A DNA stretch of 64,000 nucleotides, taken from Xiheicaenibacterium sp046351325 (GTDB lineage: Bacteria; Myxococcota_A; Polyangia; Polyangiales; Polyangiaceae). Shown piece by piece: positions 35,407 to 43,855 of this stretch. Made by a program: the position numbers and the translations under genes. The stretch covers positions 97,117 to 161,116 of the forward strand of contig JAXLYR010000019.1 in NCBI GenBank assembly GCA_046351325.1. Reading direction: 5' to 3'. The number at the start of each line of letters is the position of its first letter. The first letter of the stretch is position 1. A model generated the notes under the pieces. The model searched no databases. It was not told the DNA's origin and worked only from the letters and a program-made list of their open reading frames with translations.

Positions 35407-35525
35407 GGTCTTTTGGAGGTGGGCCGCTTGAGGCGGGGGTGTCGAGTTTCTGCCGGAGACAGGACATCGTCGAATTTCGGTCTTGTCGCGGCGCCCGGTT
35501 TGCTTCTACACGGATCCGTTACCAC

Positions 35526-36428
35526 ATGGCCACGGTCGAGCCGCAGGTTGCGAACTCCGCGCCCAATGTGGAGCTCCCTCGAGGGTGGAAGCGCCGCCTC
35601 GAGGACCCGCTGAATACCTACTACCGCTATCCAGTAGCGGCGGGCATCACGAAGCTCCTGATTCGCACGCCGGTGACACCGAACCAGGTGTCGCTGGTGC
35701 AGCCGCTGATCTCGGCGTTCGCGGGCTACCTGATCACGTTCGACGACTGGCGCTACCACATGACGGCGGCGCTCGTGTTCGAGTTCCGCTCGATCCTCGA
35801 CTGCGTCGATGGGTCGCTCGCGCGAGCGAAGAAGATCGCGAGCCCGAACGGTCACGCGGTGGACGCGATCGCGGATTGGCTCGGCGTCGTGTTCTTGTTC
35901 ATCGGGATCATGCACTACGTCGTGCATCACCCGGCGGCGGGCTACTCGTCGATGCTGAGCTTCTGGATCGTCGGCCTCGCGCTCGCGCAGGGCGCGCTGC
36001 GCTCGATCTCGCACGACTTCTTCAAGAGCAAGTACATCGGCATCTACGAGCGACGACGCGACGAGGTGACCGAGCAGCTCTTGATGAAGCGCCGGTCGTG
36101 GTGGGGCCGCGTCGAGACCTTCATCCTGCGAACCCAGCACCTCTTCTTCCAGTTCCAGGGCTTCGACGCGCGGCGCTCGCGTCCTCTGCCTGCGTCGGCG
36201 ATCGAGCGGATGGTGAGCGAAGAGGACTCGCCGCGGACACGCTTCGTCGGCTTCTTGTGGAGCGTCTCGAGCGGCGACGCGTTCCTCTCGTTCGTGATCG
36301 TCTCGATCCTGATCGGCAAGCTCTGGGCAGGGCAGCTCTTCTTCGCGACGTTCGGGACAGCGTGGATCTTCGCGGTCATCGCGTACAACGTTGCGTTCAT
36401 TCGTCGCTACCAGCAGCCGGAGCGCTGA
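35526..36428 (+). CDS. CDP-alcohol phosphatidyltransferase-family membrane protein
   Basis: 300 residues with several transmembrane segments (LLIRTPVTPNQVSLVQPLIS; WLGVVFLFIGIMHYVV; AFLSFVIVSILIGKLW). The catalytic CDP-alcohol motif is complete: D-x2-D-G-x2-A-R-x8-G-x3-D-x3-D in DCVDGSLARAKKIASPNGHA, then VDAIADW. Enzymes of this class join a CDP-activated group to an alcohol and release CMP. Which alcohol is unclear: the two nucleotidyltransferases encoded opposite suggest a head-group or phosphonate pathway (inference). The ATG at 35526 is preceded by GGATCC but no obvious ribosome site. The next gene starts 2 bp after its stop. Confidence 0.85.
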   Translation: MATVEPQVANSAPNVELPRGWKRRLEDPLNTYYRYPVAAGITKLLIRTPVTPNQVSLVQPLISAFAGYLITFDDWRYHMTAALVFEFRSILDCVDGSLARAKKIASPNGHAVDAIADWLGVVFLFIGIMHYVVHHPAAGYSSMLSFWIVGLALAQGALRSISHDFFKSKYIGIYERRRDEVTEQLLMKRRSWWGRVETFILRTQHLFFQFQGFDARRSRPLPASAIERMVSEEDSPRTRFVGFLWSVSSGDAFLSFVIVSILIGKLWAGQLFFATFGTAWIFAVIAYNVAFIRRYQQPER

Positions 36429-36430
36429 CA

Positions 36431-36817
36431 GTGGCTTCGGGGCGGAGCGTCTTCGACGGGTGCATCGAGATCGCGACTGGCGAGCTGATGGACGACGACG
36501 AGCAGACGGCGTCGATCGACGAGCCCTTTACGAAGCTCACAGAGCTCCGCTTCACGCTCGACTATCCGTTCGAGTCGCCGCTCGCGTGTGAGGTCCGCAA
36601 CCCGAAGGGGATCTCCGTGCGCGACGTCGTGGCGGCCGTGCAGGTCGGCTTTCGAAGGATGTACGCGGGCGCCACCGAAGAGCCGATCTCGGGCCTCGTG
36701 AACGTGCGCGTCAACGGTGACTTCGGCGAGGCTCTCCACGCCATCACCGACCTCGTGATCGAGGGCATCTCCGTCGACGAAGACGAAGCGACCCTCACGA
36801 TCGACATCGGCAGCTGA
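36431..36817 (+). CDS. Hypothetical acidic protein following the phosphatidyltransferase
   Basis: 128 residues from the GTG at 36431, 2 bp after the previous stop; an ATG at 36488 is an alternative. I do not recognise it. It is acidic (MDDDEQTASIDEPF), with alternating beta segments (LTELRFTLDYPFESPLACEV; GLVNVRVNGDFG) and no signal peptide. Immediate coupling to the phosphatidyltransferase suggests a shared function. The gene converges with the LicC-like nucleotidyltransferase 26 bp away. Confidence 0.65.
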   Translation: MASGRSVFDGCIEIATGELMDDDEQTASIDEPFTKLTELRFTLDYPFESPLACEVRNPKGISVRDVVAAVQVGFRRMYAGATEEPISGLVNVRVNGDFGEALHAITDLVIEGISVDEDEATLTIDIGS

Positions 36818-36843
36818 CGCGGCCCATCGGCGCGGGCCGCGCG

Positions 36844-37578
36844 CTACGCGGACGCCGCGTCGACGACCTTTACGAGCTCGCTCGCGCGCTCGACGTCCTC
36901 GCGGAAGTCGATCTCGGTCCAGGGGAACTCGTCGACGCGCTCGAAGCCCCACTCGACGAGCGAGAAGGCTCGATTCATCGCGGCCTCGTACTCCTGATCG
37001 AGGCGGCCCGCTGCGATCTCCTCGGCGAGGATGCTCTCGAGGACGGCCCAGCCCTTCTTGCCGACCTTCGCGAAGCCGACGCTCTCGCCTGCGAAATCCC
37101 AGGTGCCGAGCGGTGACACGCGTCGCGCGATCGCCATCACGCGGCCGTTGATGGTGCCGACCATCATCTCCTCGCCGGTCTCCTCGGAGCGGCCGTCGAG
37201 GAGGACGGCGTTCTCGTGCGGCGAGCGCACGAGGCGCTCGAGGAGCGCGGGCGGGTAGAGGACGTCAGCGTCCATGTAGATGCCGCCGTCGCGCAGCCGA
37301 TCCGCTGCGCGGTAGAGCGACACGATGCTGCCGCGAACGAAGTCGGGGTTCGTGACGAGCTCGATCGTGAGCGGAGTGTGCGCGAGGTGCTCGGCCACGA
37401 AGGAGCGGATCATGTTCTCCTGGTGACCCACGACGACCGTGACCGCGTCGACGCCCGCGCGGTGCATGTTGTCGATGTGGCGCGCGAGGAGCGTGCGACC
37501 CCCGACGTCGAGCAGGCACTTCGGGGCGTCGCTCGCGAGGCGCTTGCCTCGACCAGCGGCGAGCAGGACAGCGCGCAC
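36844..37578 (-). CDS. Nucleotidyltransferase of the LicC/phosphocholine cytidylyltransferase type
   Basis: 244 residues. It starts with VRAVLLAAGRGKRLASDAPK, an intact G-x-G-x-R nucleotide-binding motif, with a PKCLLDVGG segment like that of CTP:phosphocholine or sugar-phosphate cytidylyltransferases. GGIYMDADVLYPPALLERL carries the metal-binding Asp pair. The GTG at 37578 has AAGGAG eight bases upstream inside the preceding stop region, so it is strongly coupled to the fusion gene. It would make a CDP-activated alcohol or phosphonate that the CDP-alcohol phosphatidyltransferase could use. The exact substrate is unknown. Confidence 0.85.
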   Translation of the reverse strand: MRAVLLAAGRGKRLASDAPKCLLDVGGRTLLARHIDNMHRAGVDAVTVVVGHQENMIRSFVAEHLAHTPLTIELVTNPDFVRGSIVSLYRAADRLRDGGIYMDADVLYPPALLERLVRSPHENAVLLDGRSEETGEEMMVGTINGRVMAIARRVSPLGTWDFAGESVGFAKVGKKGWAVLESILAEEIAAGRLDQEYEAAMNRAFSLVEWGFERVDEFPWTEIDFREDVERASELVKVVDAASA

Positions 37579-37580
37579 GG

Positions 37581-39272
37581 CTACTCCTTGATGAGCGCCC
37601 AAGCGCGCTTGTAGTCGTCGAACGTGTCGATCTCGAGCCAGCCCTTGTAGATGTCGATCGCCTGCACGTCGGAGCCGCGGTGCACGAGCTCTTGGACGAG
37701 GTCGGTGAACGTCGCGTCCTTGAGCGACGAAGCCTCACCGCAAGCGCCCTTCGTCTCGGCGAGCTGGTTGTGCAGGTCGCTGAGGAGGCGCGAGCCCTTG
37801 TCGGAGAAGAGCGCGAGGCCGATGAACTCACCCTGGGCCTGACCCGAGGGGACGTTGCGACCGATCTTTGCGACCGCGTGCGGAGCGTCGGCGCCGATGA
37901 AGCGGTAGCCGGACTCCTGCGCGTCCTTGAGCTGGACGAGATCGGGGACGCCGCGACCGGCCGTGGCGGCCGCCGGAGCCTCACCCTTTGCGGGGTGGGT
38001 GTCGGTCCAAGCGCGATCGACCACGAGCGAGATGTCTGCGGGGCTCTTCAGCAGCTTCTCGAGGATGCCGCGCTCGAAGAGGATGTCGCCGTAGAGGAAG
38101 AGGAACTGATTGCCGAGCTCCTTCTTCGCCGTGAAGAGGCTCGCGGCCTCACCGGTCGAGGCGAAGTCCTCGTTGTCGTAGTACCGGACGTTGGGCAGGT
38201 TGATCGCGTCCTTCTTGTAGCCGCGCACCGCGACGATGTCCTTGATGCCGCAGGCGTTGAGGACCTCGATCTGGCGCTCGAGGATCGACTTGCCCTTGAT
38301 GTCGAGCATCGGCTTCGGGACGTTCTCGGTGAGCGGGAGCAGGCCCTGGCTCTGACCGGCCGCGAGGATCACCGCCGTCACGCCCTTGCTCTCGCTCGGC
38401 ATGAAGGCCTTCTCGTCGGTGGTCATCTTGTCGACGCCGACGAGCTCGTAGACGCGGGTGAGGGGCACGACCATCGGCTCGACGCTGCCGGTGAAGGCCT
38501 CCTTGCGGAGGGTGCGCAAGGTCTCGGTCATCGCCTTGATCGACGAGCGAACCGCGTGGTTCGCGAAGATGACCAGCTTGAAGCCGGCGGCGTGGAGCTC
38601 GTCGACCTTCGTGTCCTTGTAGATCGTTGGTACACAAACGAGCGGCACGTCCTTGCGATCCCAGAGGCGCGCGAACGTGAGGACCTCTTCGGGGCTCTTC
38701 GACTTCGAGTGGATGAGCACCATGTCTGCGCCCGCGTCGGCGTACGCGCGGCCGCGGTTGAGCGCCTCTTCCATCCCCCAGCCAGCGATCAGCGCCTCGG
38801 TGCGGGCGATGATGACGAAGTCACGATCGCGCTGCGCGGCCTTGCCGGCGCGGATCTTCCCGGCGTGCTCCTCGAGGGGCGAGAGCTCGCGCTTCACGCC
38901 TGCGTAGAAGCTGCAGCGCTTGGGGAAGACGTTGTCCTCGATGCAGATGCCGGCGATGCCCGAGCGCTCGTACTCTTCGACGCAGCGGATGACGTTGATC
39001 GCGTTGCCGAAGCCGTTGTCGCAGTCGGCGACGACGGGGATCTTCACGGCGTCGTTCATCATCTTCGCCGCGCCGAGGCTCTCGGCCATGGTGAGGATGT
39101 TCGCGTCGGGGACGGCGTACGACGCCGAGATCTCGAACCCCGAGGCCCAGAGGCCGTCGAAGCCGGCCTCCTCGCCGATGCGGCCGGAGAGCCCGTTGTG
39201 GGCGCCGACGATGACGATGGGGCCGGGTCGGCTGATGAGGTCTCGGAGCTGTCTTGCTTTGCTGGTGGCCAC
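37581..39272 (-). CDS. PEP-mutase/isocitrate-lyase-family protein fused to a nucleotidyltransferase
   Basis: 563 residues from the GTG at 39272 (GGGGAG five bases upstream). Residues 1-290 are the PEP mutase/isocitrate lyase barrel (IVIVGAHNGLSGRIGEEAGF; VVADCDNGFGNAINVIRCVE). The motif region reads EDNVFPKRCS at residues 112-121: PEP mutase has E-D-K-x5-N-S, so both Lys and Asn are changed, while KRC resembles the lyase loop KRCGH. Residues 300-560 are a nucleotidyltransferase, but its P-loop reads LAAGQSQGLLPLTENVPKPM, without the usual Arg. Fusions of PEP mutase to nucleotidyltransferases occur in phosphonate pathways. Phosphonate synthesis, a C-C lyase, or another reaction are all possible. 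Confidence 0.83.
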   Translation of the reverse strand: MATSKARQLRDLISRPGPIVIVGAHNGLSGRIGEEAGFDGLWASGFEISASYAVPDANILTMAESLGAAKMMNDAVKIPVVADCDNGFGNAINVIRCVEEYERSGIAGICIEDNVFPKRCSFYAGVKRELSPLEEHAGKIRAGKAAQRDRDFVIIARTEALIAGWGMEEALNRGRAYADAGADMVLIHSKSKSPEEVLTFARLWDRKDVPLVCVPTIYKDTKVDELHAAGFKLVIFANHAVRSSIKAMTETLRTLRKEAFTGSVEPMVVPLTRVYELVGVDKMTTDEKAFMPSESKGVTAVILAAGQSQGLLPLTENVPKPMLDIKGKSILERQIEVLNACGIKDIVAVRGYKKDAINLPNVRYYDNEDFASTGEAASLFTAKKELGNQFLFLYGDILFERGILEKLLKSPADISLVVDRAWTDTHPAKGEAPAAATAGRGVPDLVQLKDAQESGYRFIGADAPHAVAKIGRNVPSGQAQGEFIGLALFSDKGSRLLSDLHNQLAETKGACGEASSLKDATFTDLVQELVHRGSDVQAIDIYKGWLEIDTFDDYKRAWALIKE

Positions 39273-39333
39273 GTTCACTCCCCAGGGTGATGCAGATTGC
39301 GCGCCGGCATAACACATCCGCACGAAGACAGGG

Positions 39334-39669
39334 CTATGGCCGATCGCAAGATTCGAGCGCGTAAAGACGCACGCACCCCTCGGTGCCGATGATTCGCAGC
39401 TGGCAGGCGAGACGGATCGTGGGGCCTCGGGCTTCGGGGCTCCGCTCGAGCAGGTCGAGCAGCTCGCGCTCGTCGGACCGCGCCGGCGCGAGGAGCTCGG
39501 CGCCCGACTCCACCCGCACGCGGCAAACTCCGCAGCTCGCGCCGCGACACGAGAACGGGACGGGCGCGCGTGTGTCGTCGCAGAGATCGAGCACGCGAGC
39601 GCCAGGCTCAGCGATGGCGGTGACTGTTTCGCTACCGTCCGAGGCGACGATCTCGATCGCGACGGACAT
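39334..39669 (-). CDS. [2Fe-2S] ferredoxin
   Basis: 111 residues. Cluster cysteines lie in CRGASCGVCRVRV, the C-x4-C-x2-C spacing of plant and xylene-monooxygenase type ferredoxins, with the fourth in IRLACQLRI. It is a separate gene from the isc ferredoxin at 24687 and more like soluble electron donors of oxygenases or oxidoreductases. The redox partner is not evident. The ATG overlaps the preceding lipoprotein stop by one base. An in-frame stretch SPEARGPT between cysteines is longer than usual. Confidence 0.88.
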   Translation of the reverse strand: MSVAIEIVASDGSETVTAIAEPGARVLDLCDDTRAPVPFSCRGASCGVCRVRVESGAELLAPARSDERELLDLLERSPEARGPTIRLACQLRIIGTEGCVRLYALESCDRP

Positions 39670-40043
39670 CAGCGACAGGCGGGCGCGCTCGCGAGCTCCG
39701 CGTCAGCGAGCTCGCAGGCGCTCACGAGGGCAGGCGGGGGCGCGTCGGATGGCGCGGTCTTCGCGCGGGAGAGCCACTGCCCCTCGATGTCGTCGATGAG
39801 CTTCGCGCGGGCGGAGCGCTCGGCCTCGGGGGCCTTGCCGAGGCAGCCGCGTGCGCGCGAGAGGTAGCGATCGCAGGCCGCGACGCCGATGGGGCCCGAC
39901 TTCGCCGAGGCGCTCGCGCTCGCGACGATCGCGGTGCCGGTCGCGGTGGTCGTCGACGTCGACGAGGGCGCGCTCTGCGAAGCGTCGCCGCAGGCGACGC
40001 ACAACAACACGAGCACCGAAGCGAATCGGGGGCGCGCGGTCAT
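39669..40043 (-). CDS. Hypothetical lipoprotein
   Basis: 124 residues. A signal peptide ends at lipobox CVAC (LVLLCVACGDA), then a Ser/Thr/Ala linker of about 30 residues (SSTSTTTATGTAIVASASAS) and a short helical domain with four Cys (ACDRYLSRARGCLGKAPEAE, ACELADAELASAPAC) probably in disulfides. No function recognised. The ATG at 40043 overlaps the DNA methylase stop by 4 bp. Confidence 0.75.
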   Translation of the reverse strand: MTARPRFASVLVLLCVACGDASQSAPSSTSTTTATGTAIVASASASAKSGPIGVAACDRYLSRARGCLGKAPEAERSARAKLIDDIEGQWLSRAKTAPSDAPPPALVSACELADAELASAPACR

Positions 40044-41365
40044 CGGTGCGGTCCTCGGCGAGGAGCGTGGTGCGCGCGGGTCGCGTGGGTCGCTGATGAT
40101 TTTGTAAGCATGCCGCAGTGCTCTTCGCGCGGGCGATCGCGGAAGGCCTGTTGGGTGGGGCCGTGAAAGTGCGGGCGGGGTTGGGACACGATGGCTGCCG
40201 GCTCGAGGTTCGCCCGCTCGGCCGCGTCCGCCAAGAGCTCGTCGGCGCGGACTGCCTCGCGCCCGAACGAGCCGTCGCCCAGGATGACGAGTGCTCGGCC
40301 GCCCGGGCGCAGCACGCGCGCCATCGCGAGGACCGCGGCGTCGAGCTGCGCCTCGAATGTCGCGCGCGCCTCTTCTTCACCGATCCCTGCAGCGTCGCGA
40401 CGCGAGCCAAGCTCTCGTCGTGTGAAGGCGCTCGCGCCGAGCCCGAGCCAGCGCAAACGCAAGCGGTGGTGCTCGACGTAGTCGTAGACACCGGGGTAAG
40501 GCGGCGAGGTCACGACGAGATCGATCGAGCTGTCGCCGATGGGCTCGAGGAGTCGCGCATCACCGACGAAGACGCGAGCCTCTCGAGGTTGGGCCGCGAG
40601 CGTCGCGACGCCGTCGGTGAAGGCGCCGAGTCGCTCGACGAGCTCACGCGTCTTCTTCTCGAAGAGGCGCGCGGGATAGCCCGCAGCGATGCGCGTGGGG
40701 CGCTCGCCGCTCGCGGTGTCGCCGCGCGCGCGGCTGAGCTTCACGAGGATGGAGGAGAGGACGAGCTCGAGCGTCGCGCGGAGGTCCTCATCGGGCTCGG
40801 CGTCGAGGCCCATGCGGAGGCTGTCGAGCTCGAGGAGCACGTGCGGATCGAACGCGGTGGTGTCCGCGCTGCCGTAGCGGTGACTCGCGCCGGCGCGCGC
40901 CGCGCGTCGTGTGTTCGCGAGCTCCGCGATGCGACCGGCCGCGGCGAGGAGAGCCTCGCCCTCGTTGGGGCGGAGCGGGGTCGTCTTGCGTTTTGCGAGG
41001 CGAACCGCGAGCGGATTGATGTCGGAGCCGAACGCGCGGCGCCCGAGCAAGCGAGCCTCGACGAGGACGGTGCCGCTGCCGCAGAACGGATCGAGCACGG
41101 AGTCGCCGGCCGCGCTGAAGCCCTCGACGAGGCGGCGCGCGGTGGTCGGGTGCATGCGCGCCGGGTACGTGTGGAAGCCGTGCACGTGCGCGCGAGCGTC
41201 GCGCTCGGCGTCGTCACTCGAGGCGATGCTGCTCGCGACGTCGAGCGCGTGCGCGATGCGCTCGCACGCGGTGCTGTCGCCGCGCCGGCGTGTCTCGCCG
41301 CCGACGTGCGTGAGCGAGCGCCGATGTCGATCGGGCTCTCGACGCTCGGGCGATCGCGTCGTCAT
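40040..41365 (-). CDS. DNA methyltransferase (N4/N6 type, TSPPY motif)
   Basis: 441 residues from the ATG at 41365. SAM-binding motif DSVLDPFCGSGTVLVEARLL and catalytic TSPPYPGVYDYVEHH mark a beta-class amino-methyltransferase acting on DNA, possibly on cytosine N4 or adenine N6. SDINPLAVRLAKRK and RVLRPGGRALVILGDGSF are typical. A restriction partner is absent. It is co-oriented with the zinc-ribbon membrane protein, with 1 bp between them. It is the second orphan methyltransferase in the window after the Dam-type enzyme at 34034. It could also be an RNA-modifying homologue; DNA is the more common assignment. Confidence 0.8.
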   Translation of the reverse strand: MTTRSPERREPDRHRRSLTHVGGETRRRGDSTACERIAHALDVASSIASSDDAERDARAHVHGFHTYPARMHPTTARRLVEGFSAAGDSVLDPFCGSGTVLVEARLLGRRAFGSDINPLAVRLAKRKTTPLRPNEGEALLAAAGRIAELANTRRAARAGASHRYGSADTTAFDPHVLLELDSLRMGLDAEPDEDLRATLELVLSSILVKLSRARGDTASGERPTRIAAGYPARLFEKKTRELVERLGAFTDGVATLAAQPREARVFVGDARLLEPIGDSSIDLVVTSPPYPGVYDYVEHHRLRLRWLGLGASAFTRRELGSRRDAAGIGEEEARATFEAQLDAAVLAMARVLRPGGRALVILGDGSFGREAVRADELLADAAERANLEPAAIVSQPRPHFHGPTQQAFRDRPREEHCGMLTKSSATHATRAHHAPRRGPHR

Positions 41366-41366
41366 G

Positions 41367-42089
41367 TCAGGGACCGACGCGCGACTTGGCTTGCGCGGAT
41401 TGCGCGTCGAGCGCGGCCTGGGCCTCGGTCTCCGCGGACTGCTCGCGTGCGAAGCGAGCCTCGAGGGCCGCGAAGCGCGGGTCGGCGCCGATCGTCGGGC
41501 CGGTGCCGGTGTCGACGCGGAGCCCACCGATCTCGGCCTCGACGGTCGCCGCGGTGAAGAAGTGCTGCGCGCGAGCCTCGGGGATGCCGAACGCTCGCGC
41601 GATGTCAGCGGGCGTCTTCGCGACGCCGCGACGCACGAGCTCGGTCGTGGCTTGCATCCACGCGGCCTCGATCGCGGTCGCGATCTCTTTCGTCAAGGAG
41701 GCTTGCTTACCGCGCGAGAGCAGGATCGCGAGCACCGATGGGCCTGCGATCACGCCGAGGGTGATGAGCGCCGCGAGGAACGAGAAGAAGAAGATCGGCA
41801 GCGACACGAACGCGCCGAAGACGGTGCCGACGATGCCGAAGATCCCGAGCCCGCGAAACAGCGAACGCTTCTTGCGGGCAGCGTCCGCGTTGCGGAGCAG
41901 CGTCGTCGCGACCTCGGGGGGAGGCGTGCCGTCCGGCGAGGGGATACGCGGCGCGCCGCACAGCGAGCACACTGCGACGAACTCGGGGTGCGGCACGATC
42001 GCGCCGACGCCGCGACACGCAGGGCACTGCGCGGCGCCCTGGAAGCTCGACGCGAGGTTCGCGTAGGGATCGAAGCCGGGGTGCTGCAT
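41367..42089 (-). CDS. Zinc-ribbon membrane protein, hypothetical
   Basis: 240 residues. The N-terminus has two CxxC knuckles (QCPACRG, VCSLCGAP) forming a zinc ribbon, followed by two close transmembrane segments (GLGIFGIVGTVFGAFVSLPI; FFFSFLAALITLGVIAGPSV) and a helical cytoplasmic tail with VRRGVAKTPADIARAFGIPE, suggesting a small helix-turn-helix-like module. No function recognised. The ATG overlaps the purQ stop by one base. It could be a scaffold or a regulatory membrane protein. Confidence 0.7.
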   Translation of the reverse strand: MQHPGFDPYANLASSFQGAAQCPACRGVGAIVPHPEFVAVCSLCGAPRIPSPDGTPPPEVATTLLRNADAARKKRSLFRGLGIFGIVGTVFGAFVSLPIFFFSFLAALITLGVIAGPSVLAILLSRGKQASLTKEIATAIEAAWMQATTELVRRGVAKTPADIARAFGIPEARAQHFFTAATVEAEIGGLRVDTGTGPTIGADPRFAALEARFAREQSAETEAQAALDAQSAQAKSRVGP

Positions 42090-42787
42090 CAGGAGGGCTT
42101 CTCCGCGAGGGAGCGAACGGCGGCCTCGAAGAGCAAGCGGCCGTCGGTGCCGCCGTGCAGAGCCTCACTCATGCGCTCGGGGTGCGGCATCAGGCCCATC
42201 ACGTTGCGACGAGGTCCGCCGTAGACCCCGGCGATGTTGCGCACGCTGCCGTTCGGGTTCGCGCTCGTCGTGGCCGAGCCCGCGGCGTCGACGTATTCGA
42301 AGGCGACGACGACGTCGTGGTGCGCGTGCGGCGGGAGCTGGTAGCGGCCCTCGGCGTGCGCGATGGGCAACCGCAGCGTGGGTCGCCCGCTCGCGAGCAG
42401 CGCGGAGGTGAACGGACCGTCCGCGACTGGCCGAACGAAGACGTCGCGGCACTCGAAGCGCAGATGCGCGTTGCGGGTCAGCGCTCCCTCGAGGAGGCCG
42501 ACCTCCGTCAGGATCTGGAAGCCGTTGCAGACACCGAGCACCAGCCCACCGCGTTCGGCGTGCCGTTTGACGTCGGCGATGATGGGGCTTGCCTTGGCGA
42601 TGGCGCCGCAGCGCAGATAGTCGCCGTAGGAAAAGCCACCCGGCAGCGCGACCAGGTCGACGCCCGCGGGGAGCGCGCTGTCGCGGTGCCACACGATGGA
42701 CGTGCGCACCTGCAGGACATCCCGCAAGGTGCGGATCATCTCGGCGTCGGCGTTGGAACCCGGGAAGACGACGACAGCGGCGTGCAC
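42089..42787 (-). CDS. purQ: Phosphoribosylformylglycinamidine synthase, glutaminase subunit
   Basis: 232 residues from the GTG at 42787. Class I glutamine amidotransferase: VVVFPGSNADAEMIRTL, LVALPGGFSYGDYLRCGAIA, catalytic Cys in LVLGVCNGFQILTEVGLLEG, and the His/Glu end MPHPERMSEAL. It provides ammonia to PurL for the fourth step of purine synthesis; PurL and PurS are not in the window. Upstream lies the divergent CPBP-family gene. The start rests on alignment; upstream codons in the same frame are not family-like. Confidence 0.95.
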   Translation of the reverse strand: MHAAVVVFPGSNADAEMIRTLRDVLQVRTSIVWHRDSALPAGVDLVALPGGFSYGDYLRCGAIAKASPIIADVKRHAERGGLVLGVCNGFQILTEVGLLEGALTRNAHLRFECRDVFVRPVADGPFTSALLASGRPTLRLPIAHAEGRYQLPPHAHHDVVVAFEYVDAAGSATTSANPNGSVRNIAGVYGGPRRNVMGLMPHPERMSEALHGGTDGRLLFEAAVRSLAEKPS

Positions 42788-42859
42788 GCGCTCGGCATAG
42801 CGGATCGCTCTCCGGGCGCAAACCCGGACAACCCACCGGTCGTGTGGCATAACTCGCTC

Positions 42860-43516
42860 GTGCTCGGCCGGCGCGCGAAGAATCGCTCCGTGGTCGCGCT
42901 GCGCCGTGAAGAGCCGCAGCGACCGCACGAGGGTGGGCTCGCGCGCGTGGTCGTGTCGACGTACCTCGTGCTGGCGCTCATCGGTGGCGCGCTCGCTTGG
43001 TATTTTTCAGGCAATCCGCTCGCGCATCCGCGCCCGTGGCTCAACCTCTCGCTCTTCACGCGCGTGTCGTCGAGCATCGCTCTCGGCACCGCGCTCGCGT
43101 TCGCCGTCGTGCTCGCGACGCGCTTCACCGTCACGCGCTTCGGGTGGGCACGCGCGCTCCACCACGAGCTCCAGCCGCTCGCGCGCCGCTTCGATCGCAA
43201 CGAAATTTGGCTCGTCGCGCTCCTCTCGAGTCTGGGCGAGGAGCTCTTCTTTCGGTCGTTCCTCGTGCCCGTCGTTGGGGTTATCGGCTCGACGCTGATC
43301 TTCGGCCTCTTGCATCAAACCCGCGGCAAAGCTCGGTGGATTTGGGTCGCGTGGGCCTCGATCGTCGGCGCGGCGTTCGCGGTGCTCTACTGCTTCACGG
43401 GGTCGGTGCTCGGCCCCATCGTCGCGCACGCGCTCATCAACGGCACGAACCTGCAATTTCTCAGGAGCTACGTCGTGACCGAGGAGCCTGACTACGGCGA
43501 CGCGAAGACGACCTGA
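42860..43516 (+). CDS. CPBP-family intramembrane metalloprotease (CAAX protease-like)
   Basis: About 218 residues from the GTG at 42860; GTG at 42890 is an alternative. Several TM helices, with the catalytic motif GEELFFRSFLVPVVG (E-E-x3-R) and the downstream HALINGTNL His. Members cleave prenylated peptides or process signals in the membrane, some giving bacteriocin immunity. The gene is divergent from purQ, and immediately before the 7-bp repeat array, which begins 32 bp after its stop. Start codon uncertain. Confidence 0.85.
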   Translation: MLGRRAKNRSVVALRREEPQRPHEGGLARVVVSTYLVLALIGGALAWYFSGNPLAHPRPWLNLSLFTRVSSSIALGTALAFAVVLATRFTVTRFGWARALHHELQPLARRFDRNEIWLVALLSSLGEELFFRSFLVPVVGVIGSTLIFGLLHQTRGKARWIWVAWASIVGAAFAVLYCFTGSVLGPIVAHALINGTNLQFLRSYVVTEEPDYGDAKTT

Positions 43517-43548
43517 GACCCAGAGCTGTGAAACGCCGTTGGCGAGCG

Positions 43549-43674
43549 GTGCGAGGTGCGACGTGCGACGTGCGAGGTGCGACGAGCGACTTGCGACTTG
43601 CGACTTGCGACTTGCGACGTGCGACGTGCGACGTGCGACTTGCGAGATGCGACTTGCGACGTGCGAGTTGCGAT
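43549..43674 (+). repeat. Array of 18 heptanucleotide repeats
   Basis: Eighteen 7-base units with the consensus (G/T)TGCGAC, for example GTGCGAC and TTGCGAC, follow without interruption. A few units vary in one base (GAG, ATG, CGAG, CGAT). The period of 7 makes all frames open on both strands, which explains overlapping open frames here; none has a start or ribosome signal. It is probably a variable-number array. Confidence 0.9.
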
Positions 43675-43855
43675 TGCTTGGTGCTCCGCGACCTCCCGCC
43701 TCCACTTCGGGCGTCGGGCTGCCCAGGCGCGAACCTTCCGTGCCAGCCCCGCGCGGTACCCCTCGACAATTTGAAGGATCCGGCGCGCGGGTCTGTCACG
43801 GAAGCTGCGCGCGATGGGGGCAAGCCGACGCCCTTCGCGTCGGCGGGAGGCTCCT

